NCBI GenBank assembly: GCA_027576995.1
Contig: JANBQC010000355.1
Coordinates: 1-28,961, forward strand
Reading direction: 5' to 3'
Origin: Dimargaris cristalligena
Lineage: Eukaryota > Kickxellomycota > Dimargaritomycetes > Dimargaritales > Dimargaritaceae
DNA length: 28,961 nucleotides
Within the stretch, counting starts at the first letter, position 1; each line of letters begins with the position of its first letter. This document shows positions 17,831-25,798 of the stretch, one piece after another. The notes under the pieces were generated by a model, which saw only the letters and a program-made list of their open reading frames with translations, was not told the DNA's origin and did no database searches. Made by a program: the position numbers and the translations under genes.

Positions 17831-20800
17831 TTAATGTCCGTCCATAGCATCCCCGTCGGAGGTAATTTGGTAAATATCCCCGATCCGCAAAAGCAGCTGT
17901 TGAATCAGGCCCACCAAGTGTTGCGGCCGGGGGAACGCCAACAGACGGATGAATTCGGGGTACAAGACTCGCATTTGGCGGTGGATTTGGGACTTGTCCA
18001 TATCGAGAATATTTTCCAGGATGTTCACCACGACCGGCTGCCAGGCCTGGATGTGCCGCTCGGCGGTGTGCGGGTCGATACGATTAAAGTGTATGAACAC
18101 GTTTTGGGAGAGGGGCACGAGGCGGTCTTCGACTTCTACAGCGATGAGTTGGCGTTCGGAGGAAGTGTCGGCGTACATGCGGTAAAGGATTGACATGGCG
18201 CACTGGAGACTGTTGACCTCTTGCTTGAGAAGACTGGGTACTTGGGTCATGAACCCACTTTCCACTAGGGCTAGGCGGAGCTGGACGTCAGCGTTGAACT
18301 TGCGCGCAAACTGGTAGGATTTGTCCAGGCAATCTAAAATGAAAAACAGGTGGTTGGATTCCAATGACCGGTAGATGGACGCATTCTTGTGGAAGAGATC
18401 ATCCACAGTCTGGATTAACAGGAGCTGCAGCACACACTTGAGGGTGATCCGCTGGTATTCTTCCTGCGGGTCTCCCTTCCAGCTCTTAGGTTTCGGGGGC
18501 AGTGCGCTGACCAAATCACCGCTACCTCCCCCTAGCTCGTGACCATTACCCCCACCATTGTTACTATTGCTCCCCACCGGACGGAAATTAGAGCCCGTTC
18601 CGTTTAGACCGGAAGTAGGCACAGGCCGGCCACTCATTTCGAACAGCACGTGGGGCACACTGGTGTTGAATAAGTTGAGGAACGTCCGGCAAATCTGATG
18701 CCAAGCGGTCTCGTCGAATTTCTGGTGGTTATTTTCAATTAATTCCTGGAAACAAGCAGTACCAATCCGGGCCAGCGTCTCACTGTCTTGGGCGATACAG
18801 ATACTCAGTAATTCGAGGATACCGTCCAGTGTGGGGCACAGCGTCTCGTAGTAGTGCGTGAACAAGTCAATCAAGTTCCGCAGGGCCTTGATCAGGGTCG
18901 TGGAGAACCAGAATGTAATGTCCTCCTGGCGTCCGAACCGTTGACTGGTTTCGGGGGACTTCAAGTCCCGGAAGATGGGGTATACGACATCCCGCAGAAT
19001 GAGTGACCAGAACTCGAACGAGAAGGTGGAGCCGTAGTTCTTGAGGAATTCGAACAGGTAGTTAAGGGCCTTGGTGCGCACTTCTAGATCGTCACAGTTC
19101 ATGATAATGTCGTACATGGCGTAAAACACGGGGAACCAGAGTCGATAGACGGGGTCTTCGTTGGGGGGCAAAGCATCGGCTCCCGCTAAGCGGGCCGGAG
19201 TGGTCCCACCCCCGCCGGTAGTAACCGTCCCGTTGTGATGAGCACCGGCCTTATTACCACCTTTCTCCGACATGGTCGTTTCAGAAGCGGAGACATCATT
19301 CCGTTGGGCCGCCGGGGTTTGTCCTCCAGCGGCGGCCACGGCGACTGCGGCCGCATTCGCCAGCTGGTGATGTACGGTCGTAAACCCGGGGTCCTGCAGC
19401 CGGGTAGCCAGGTTCTTCGCACACAGGTATAGCATTTCAATGGCCTGTAGACTAGACCGCTGGTGCATCGACGACGTACAAAACTCCGTTAGGCACAGGA
19501 TGAGGTCGGGGAAACTACCGAGGGTTACGATATCGTTGAACCGTTCTTTACACACCTCGCGCAGGATTTCAAAGGCCATAACCACGATGGGTTCGCTGGG
19601 CTCCCGGGCGGCGGTCGAGAGCACGGACAGGATCGTCTTCCAGCCGGATCGGACATGGTCGCTGCGGGAACGGATAATGTGTTGCAGGCAGCGCAGTACC
19701 ATATCCTTAATGGAAACGTCCGGGCTATTCTCCAGGATAAAGTGGAAGGGCCGTAGGAAATCCTTCTGGAATTTAAAGTGAGCCAATTCCTCCTTTTCCA
19801 AGAATTTCATGGATAGCTGGCGCAGGGAGTCCAGCGCGAAGAACCCGACTTGGACATTAGGGTGGCAACCCACCTGGTTAAAGTGGTCCCCCAGGATGGC
19901 CCACACATTGGACCATTCCATACGGATACGGCTCATGTTATAGTAGGAAATCTCGACAATCTTTTGGAGACTGTAGAGTCGCGGGTGGGTATGGCCACCA
20001 AACGTCGAATTCTGAATCTCCTCCCACGACACAATGCTCAGGGCCCGCACGAATTCGACGATCCCCGTACCGGAAAGTTTAACACTGGAGCTGAAGATAC
20101 GGTCCACCGCCACCACGAGGGACTGGGAGTTAGCGTCCAGCCGGGATAGATCGGCCAGTTGCAGGGACCGGTGCTGCCGGGTCACCCCGGGGCGTTGTTT
20201 ACCCGCCGTAATCACCGAACTACGCTTAAGGCGGTCGCCCCCGGGCACGTTACGCCCGCGGTCTGGACCAGGACTACGGGGAATACCCGCGGATCCACCC
20301 GAGCCTGTGGCGGAGGCGCTGCTAGTATGGCCGCCTACACTGCCCAAGGCCGAACCGGTACTTGTCCCCGATACGCTTAGGTTCCGGGGCCGATTATCCA
20401 CCGAACCCGATGAAGGGATAAGTAATGACGAGGGACTACCCCCGCTCGACCCACCACCACCCATGACGCCATCGTTGATCAGCTGCAGGCGTTCCAACTG
20501 ACTCACACAGGTCAACACATCCAGCCAGGACTGGTTCAGGTCGTTTCCGTCAATAGCCGCAATGTCGAGCAGCGTTTTGATGGCCTCGATATTCTTGGGC
20601 TTCATTTCCATGAGGTTGGCCAACACTGTGAATTTAGCCAGCGTCGATACAAACGCGTCGCGCTCGAGGGCCAGGTCAAAGGTCGCTGCAATATGAATGG
20701 CGTGCCGGAAACTTTCCAAACAAAGTTGGATAATGTCGGGGTCATCTAGCTCTTGGGCAGGCCCACTGATCCCTGCCAGGATGGGCATCCATACGATTTC

Positions 20801-23800
20801 GAACATGGGCCGGACGTGTTCAATGTGGGAGGCCTGGTAGAATAGGTTGGCCTCGTTGGCAATGTCCAGACGGGACCGCTTCCGAAGGATATCCTTGATC
20901 AGGGCTTCGCTCTTATTCGCCATTTCACGGGACATGCTGGAATAATACTCGTACCGGGTGGACCGGCGACGCAGTACCCCGAAGGCAGAAGACAGCCCAA
21001 GGCTGGAGGACCCGTCATCGAAGACACCGCCATCTTTACCGCCTCCGCCACCCCGGGCCCCACCGCTACCTCCGGCCCCTCCCACCGATCCTGCCCCACC
21101 GCCCGAACCACCCGTCAGCATTGGATCATGCTCGTCCTTGAGAATAATCTCGTGCTTCTGAATCTCGTCGTAGATGGCGTGCAGAAACTCCTCGGGCAAA
21201 TCGGCATTATCGTTGATACCCCGGTTGTTCTTGACGAAGTCCGCCTTGGTCATGCGGACTTTCACCTGGGGGCTGTGTTGGTCGGTGTTAAGCAGAATCA
21301 CCGAATAGGCCAGGACGTATGCGGTATCAGCGTTAGCGAACGCATCGGGGTTACCCTCCACGTAGCGTTCAGCAAACTTCAGCATGAATCGATCAATCTT
21401 CTGGGATTCACCTGGGAGTCGGAAGTCTTGCAGGAAATTACGGAGGGCGGGTACGAAGGGTGTGTTGACGAAGGCCATGTCATCGACAAACGCATGCATA
21501 ATAGCAATGTTTTTGGTGTCCCCCTCCCCGAGGTACTCGCCAAGTTGGGTCTTATTGAGGCCATCGGCGGAACGCAGGAATTTGGCAATGGCCTCCGGGG
21601 TATCACTCTCGATGAAATGGGTTTTGATGAGCGCCTGGATGCCCTTCTTGGGCTTCCAGTTAAAGAGACGCAACCCATCCTCCAGCTGCTGCTTACGCTG
21701 CTTGACGTACATGAACTGACCGGGGTCATCCGTGGTTCCGGTGGTCGCCATATTGAAGCCGTGCAGACTGGTGGTCGAGGCCGATGCACTTAGGGATGGG
21801 GGTGGCGGGGTAGGCGACGGGTTGCTCGTTCCACTACTGACGGCATCAGTGGCGCTATCCAATAGTAGGGAAGGTTGGGGGCTTTTAGCATTAGCCCGGG
21901 CCGAAAGCGAGTCCGCGTCGGTAGCAGAAGGATGGGTCCCTGAAGTATCAGCCGAGCCCCGGTTGATCCAGGACACAAGGGAACGTAAGATACCGGTAAT
22001 GGCTTCAATGGACTGGCACTTGAGTGAGTAGTCGTCGGGGACTAGATACTCTTTATGGGTGAGAAGAGCCTGCGTGACCGAGGATGTGGTTAGGTTCGGT
22101 GGGATGGTGGGCCCGGCGTGGAGTTCCCCTGGAGTATGGGGCAGAAACATCGGCCCGGCCAGAATATACTGACTGGCCTCCCCGTCACGGCCCGTCCCCG
22201 CATTACTCCCGGCCGCCCCCGAGTTCGTATTCGTGGCCCCTGAGCCACTCCCGCCCGCGGCAATCTTGGATAACGTATTGACCAATCGCTCGTACAGATT
22301 CAAGGCCGAATCCTGGCTACAGTCGTAGTTCAAATACACCTCGATAAGGGTTTGGGGATCATTACATATTTGAAGCAGACACTGGATCAGGCAACTCCGC
22401 TGCAAGTAGGCCGAGTGACGCATTTCGATTGTCGGCAGGATAATTTCCCGAAATAGGACTTCGATTTCCTTGCGCATGAATTTACGGAGGGAGACAAGCA
22501 GGCGGGCCAGAATGGCCAAGCTCACTTCGAACACGCCGAAATCGAGGGATAGGAGATTACGACTTAGACTGAGGGAGAGGTACTGCTTGACGACCCCGAT
22601 AAAGGGGATGGTGACATATTCGGAGGCATCTCCACCGGGTGGAAGGCTAACTTGGGAAAGGGCCCCCACGTTGTCGTTTAATGAATTCCGCCCCTCAGGA
22701 TCACCCAGGGTACTGTCCCTGGGATACGCCGGACTGTTGGGCTGGGTACCGGGGTTACTATCACTGGGCCCCCCCTCCGTAGGACCATTGCCCGTGCGTA
22801 ACGTCACATTGGCCCGCGTGAGAACGTCCAGGTGGGTATTGAGGATTATGTAGATGAGGTGCAGAGCCAGTAGGCGGGACCGAAGGGAAAGGATCCGGAT
22901 ATCATTGTACTGCTCTTTGGTCATATTCTTCATGGACAGCTTACAAAGGGCCCGGAATAGACTGAAGGCGTCCCGGATGGCCTGGTCGTTGGCCAGGCCG
23001 GCCTGATTAGACTGGGTGGATGGAGGCCGGGTCATGGGGGTTAACGGGTGGAGGGGGGAGTCCTGCGGCTGGGAGACGTTGTCGGAATCAGTCACGGACA
23101 TCGCCACTGGGGCCAGTAACTCGGCGGGATGGGGCTCATCGGAGTTAGCCGGCCCCGTACGAGGGGCAGTATCTTCCACGGGGGATTCGACTGCTCCTTC
23201 CTGCAATCCATTGACAGTGGTACTATCCTGGTGTTTGTCACTGGGAAGGGCGGCTTCCACTGGGGTGGACTCCCCATTCCTGGCGAAGTGGGGGTTAGTA
23301 GTAGAGGCGGGTGGCGATTTAGCTGGACCCTTGAGGACGGCGGGGGATGACAGGGGAGATGGTTGGGCAGTTCCGGAAGCGGGGTCAGCCGATTCTCCGG
23401 ATTCAATGACTGCTGTATCCAACTTGATGCGCCCAAACACAATACGAACAATCTGAGCCAGGGTGCCTTGGGCCAGGGTCTGGTTAGATTCGCTACGGGA
23501 CAGGAGGTAGATATTGTAAATGGTGCGAACGGCCTTAAGTAGGGCAGATTGGTGAAGCTGGTGGGCTGGGTCGTTAGACGAGCAAGATACGGCGGCCAGG
23601 ATGGCCTTGACCACCTGCAGCTGCACCATGTCGTCAGTGATTTCACCCGCGAAGCAATCACAAACGATATCGACGAGCTGATCCAGAATCGAGACCGGGG
23701 AGCCTGGCGCGGAATTTCCCCCTTCGGGATTTTCGAAGTAGCTGTAGGAAATGAGTTTTTCGATACAGTCGAGCGCAATAATTATAGCGGGGACACTTTC

Positions 23801-24790
23801 CGTAGCACACGCCAAACGCAAGGGGTTCAGGATTAGTTCAGTAGCATCAACGGCTTCGGAATGTCCGCCCGCAGAGGAGGGGGTCGTGGTGTCGGCGGGG
23901 CCGGTTTGGCTGTTCTGATTTTGGCGGAGATGTTCCAAGGCACGGGTCAGGGCCTCCCGGAGTTTTTTGTCGCGTTTACCGTCGCGCGATTTCAAAATCT
24001 TTTCCAGATCATTGACAATGAAGAACCGGACCGATGCCATGGAGGAGGATGCGGTCGATACGGCGGTTAGCGTGGTACTCACGGATGCCCCCCGCGGACG
24101 GGTTTGGGGTGAGGCGGGAGCGGATACTCGAACTGGATTGGGGGGTGTTGCAGGGAGAACGGCGGGTGGTGGAGGAGGCACTTGAATAGGAGGAGGAGGG
24201 GGGACTCGCGATGAAGAGGTCTCCTCTGGACCGGGGCTGGACTTAGCCTCCTCCGCTACCGGCGGTGGTAAGGGTGAGGGTGGTGGTGGTGGCGTTGAAG
24301 CCGGCTCAGGTCGTGATGACTCGTCGTCAGTGGGGGATGGCACCTGACCGGCAGGGTCATCGATCGCCGGAGGGAGGGGGTCGGAGGAAGAGGATTCAGC
24401 GGCTACCATTTCAGCTGGCTCAGGGTCAGAGGGAATCCCCGCGGCCATTGGGGCATGTGGGGGTTCAGGTGAGGCTGTGGTTGAAGGTAGAGGCGAGGTT
24501 TCCGTGGGAGAACCTAATTCGATGGATTCGGCATCCTCAAACTCGTCCGCGGAGGGCTCATGGTCAATGGGTGAGGGTGGTAGATGTGGTGAAGTTGGCG
24601 AAGAGGGGTCCTCGGCCGAGGCCGCGTCTTCTGCATCTGACTCATCGGTAGCTGGCAACGCAGTTACTGCGGGAGCCAGTGATAGAGAGGTGGGGACTTC
24701 CTCCCCGTCGGCAGGAGGACTGGAAGCGGGTGGCGGGGCGAGGGTCATGTCATTGGGCTTGGACTCATCAGCCGATAAGGAAATGGCCAT
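17831..24790 (-). CDS. SEC7: Sec7/BIG-type Arf guanine nucleotide exchange factor
   Basis: The protein is 2319 residues in one exon, with ATG at 24790-24788; the frame continues upstream only to a GTG. Residues 1-250 are acidic, Pro/Ser-rich and disordered, with polyproline runs. The DCB region begins near 257 (VRFFIVNDLEKILKSRDGKR). The HUS region spans about 600-840, with the HUS box YLNYDCS near 817. The Sec7 domain is at about 1027-1223. The catalytic glutamic finger is Glu1128 in RLPGESQKIDRF. Tyr1162, Ser1163, Asp1170 and Met1180 match the residues linked to brefeldin A sensitivity. A Gly-rich insert follows the Sec7 domain, then the HDS regions run to the end. The protein should activate Arf1-class GTPases at the trans-Golgi for vesicle formation. 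It is longer than yeast Sec7 (about 2000), mainly through the N-terminal region and Gly/Ser-rich linkers. It is convergent with the Oca6-like gene. Confidence 0.95.
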   Translation of the reverse strand: MAISLSADESKPNDMTLAPPPASSPPADGEEVPTSLSLAPAVTALPATDESDAEDAASAEDPSSPTSPHLPPSPIDHEPSADEFEDAESIELGSPTETSPLPSTTASPEPPHAPMAAGIPSDPEPAEMVAAESSSSDPLPPAIDDPAGQVPSPTDDESSRPEPASTPPPPPSPLPPPVAEEAKSSPGPEETSSSRVPPPPPIQVPPPPPAVLPATPPNPVRVSAPASPQTRPRGASVSTTLTAVSTASSSMASVRFFIVNDLEKILKSRDGKRDKKLREALTRALEHLRQNQNSQTGPADTTTPSSAGGHSEAVDATELILNPLRLACATESVPAIIIALDCIEKLISYSYFENPEGGNSAPGSPVSILDQLVDIVCDCFAGEITDDMVQLQVVKAILAAVSCSSNDPAHQLHQSALLKAVRTIYNIYLLSRSESNQTLAQGTLAQIVRIVFGRIKLDTAVIESGESADPASGTAQPSPLSSPAVLKGPAKSPPASTTNPHFARNGESTPVEAALPSDKHQDSTTVNGLQEGAVESPVEDTAPRTGPANSDEPHPAELLAPVAMSVTDSDNVSQPQDSPLHPLTPMTRPPSTQSNQAGLANDQAIRDAFSLFRALCKLSMKNMTKEQYNDIRILSLRSRLLALHLIYIILNTHLDVLTRANVTLRTGNGPTEGGPSDSNPGTQPNSPAYPRDSTLGDPEGRNSLNDNVGALSQVSLPPGGDASEYVTIPFIGVVKQYLSLSLSRNLLSLDFGVFEVSLAILARLLVSLRKFMRKEIEVLFREIILPTIEMRHSAYLQRSCLIQCLLQICNDPQTLIEVYLNYDCSQDSALNLYERLVNTLSKIAAGGSGSGATNTNSGAAGSNAGTGRDGEASQYILAGPMFLPHTPGELHAGPTIPPNLTTSSVTQALLTHKEYLVPDDYSLKCQSIEAITGILRSLVSWINRGSADTSGTHPSATDADSLSARANAKSPQPSLLLDSATDAVSSGTSNPSPTPPPPSLSASASTTSLHGFNMATTGTTDDPGQFMYVKQRKQQLEDGLRLFNWKPKKGIQALIKTHFIESDTPEAIAKFLRSADGLNKTQLGEYLGEGDTKNIAIMHAFVDDMAFVNTPFVPALRNFLQDFRLPGESQKIDRFMLKFAERYVEGNPDAFANADTAYVLAYSVILLNTDQHSPQVKVRMTKADFVKNNRGINDNADLPEEFLHAIYDEIQKHEIILKDEHDPMLTGGSGGGAGSVGGAGGSGGARGGGGGKDGGVFDDGSSSLGLSSAFGVLRRRSTRYEYYSSMSREMANKSEALIKDILRKRSRLDIANEANLFYQASHIEHVRPMFEIVWMPILAGISGPAQELDDPDIIQLCLESFRHAIHIAATFDLALERDAFVSTLAKFTVLANLMEMKPKNIEAIKTLLDIAAIDGNDLNQSWLDVLTCVSQLERLQLINDGVMGGGGSSGGSPSSLLIPSSGSVDNRPRNLSVSGTSTGSALGSVGGHTSSASATGSGGSAGIPRSPGPDRGRNVPGGDRLKRSSVITAGKQRPGVTRQHRSLQLADLSRLDANSQSLVVAVDRIFSSSVKLSGTGIVEFVRALSIVSWEEIQNSTFGGHTHPRLYSLQKIVEISYYNMSRIRMEWSNVWAILGDHFNQVGCHPNVQVGFFALDSLRQLSMKFLEKEELAHFKFQKDFLRPFHFILENSPDVSIKDMVLRCLQHIIRSRSDHVRSGWKTILSVLSTAAREPSEPIVVMAFEILREVCKERFNDIVTLGSFPDLILCLTEFCTSSMHQRSSLQAIEMLYLCAKNLATRLQDPGFTTVHHQLANAAAVAVAAAGGQTPAAQRNDVSASETTMSEKGGNKAGAHHNGTVTTGGGGTTPARLAGADALPPNEDPVYRLWFPVFYAMYDIIMNCDDLEVRTKALNYLFEFLKNYGSTFSFEFWSLILRDVVYPIFRDLKSPETSQRFGRQEDITFWFSTTLIKALRNLIDLFTHYYETLCPTLDGILELLSICIAQDSETLARIGTACFQELIENNHQKFDETAWHQICRTFLNLFNTSVPHVLFEMSGRPVPTSGLNGTGSNFRPVGSNSNNGGGNGHELGGGSGDLVSALPPKPKSWKGDPQEEYQRITLKCVLQLLLIQTVDDLFHKNASIYRSLESNHLFFILDCLDKSYQFARKFNADVQLRLALVESGFMTQVPSLLKQEVNSLQCAMSILYRMYADTSSERQLIAVEVEDRLVPLSQNVFIHFNRIDPHTAERHIQAWQPVVVNILENILDMDKSQIHRQMRVLYPEFIRLLAFPRPQHLVGLIQQLLLRIGDIYQITSDGDAMDGH

Positions 24791-25798
24791 CCCTACGATA
24801 GAAAAGGGGGGATGCGAGATAAATGTAAAGGGATTGGTCCAAACTGAACTATGTATAAATAAATAAAGGGCACTGGGAGTATAAGCAAAGATGAAGGCGA
24901 ATGGCACAGCGTTAGCAGATATTGGTCAAGTAGCCTCGACGGGGTCCGGTTGACCATGAAACCTATGCAGATTCCGAATAAATGTAACTCAGGGGTTGTG
25001 TTGTCCTACTGTATCTCTCACTATCTCGAACTACCGCTGGCTGGGATAGATAGGCGGGGGCGTAATAGAGGTATTCAAACAGATGGGAGCGACGTCGAGT
25101 TTAGCAAAGACTCGTCGTCAGCTGGATGAGTGTAAATAGCACGGCTTGGCAAGCAACAGGAGATCGCGCCCTCGGTTATGGTGGCAATGGAGTCCATAAA
25201 AGAGAGTTTTTGCTCCTCTTTCTCTCTGGCTTTGGGGCAGTGACAGGGCAAGTGAAGGCGAAATAATGATGACAAGTTAGGCCCATGGCAGTCGGGTTTG
25301 AGGGCTTGTCTGTCCCTCACTTCCCCTCTCTACCGTTTAAAATAGCGGAGATTGACTAGGATCATCGCCCTTCCTTGTATTGGCGGTCGCCTCCATTTAT
25401 CATTAATTGATCTAGCTGCCATTAAACAAGGACGCTTGGCCCCAAACAAAGGTGGGCGATACATAATAGGTACAGATTGAATAGAGAACATAACTATTGG
25501 CCTACCCAGTTAATTATGACAAATTTGGCCCCAAAACCATGGACTTTACAACGCCAGCCTTCAATATTTACTCGCTTGCCGCCGCGTACCTGAGGAGCTG
25601 CAGTCGGCCGTTTGGGTTACCACTGGTGCAGTTCAAGATAACCATCGGTCCCATTAATTATTGACCATTCACTCCCCAAACTACTTGGTACACATTGTTT
25701 ATTAAGAGAAAGCCACGTCACCCTGATTTATATTACCCAACCTTTCCCTATCCCAATCAGCACCCCCCGAAGATAGCATAAAAATTGACCGCAACTTC
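24791..25798. promoter_or_regulatory. SEC7 5' region and 3' flank of the helicase gene
   Basis: This 1.0-kb region separates two genes in the same orientation. Directly before the SEC7 ATG the minus strand reads CCCCCCTTTTCTATCGTAG, which resembles an acceptor site with a pyrimidine tract, so a 5' untranslated intron is possible. A 40-codon ATG frame at 25075-25197 (-) could be an upstream open frame if the leader is long. The right end holds the 3' flank of the helicase gene. Confidence 0.45.
25698..25703 (-). terminator. possible polyadenylation signal of the DEAH helicase gene
   Basis: AATAAA on the minus strand lies about 96 bp past the TAG at 25801-25799, a suitable distance for 3'-end formation. 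Position and motif are the only support. Confidence 0.4.

Noticed and set aside
21128..21793. 221-codon plus-strand frame opposite the Sec7 domain
   Set aside because: It is the antisense shadow of a strongly conserved coding region and has no features of its own.
24791..24907. 39-residue hydrophobic N-terminal extension of SEC7
   Set aside because: It begins at GTG. The segment contains a likely acceptor site and is better read as 5' flank.
25075..25320. 81-codon frame on the minus strand
   Set aside because: It starts at GTG. At most its internal 40-codon ATG part is an upstream frame in the SEC7 leader.
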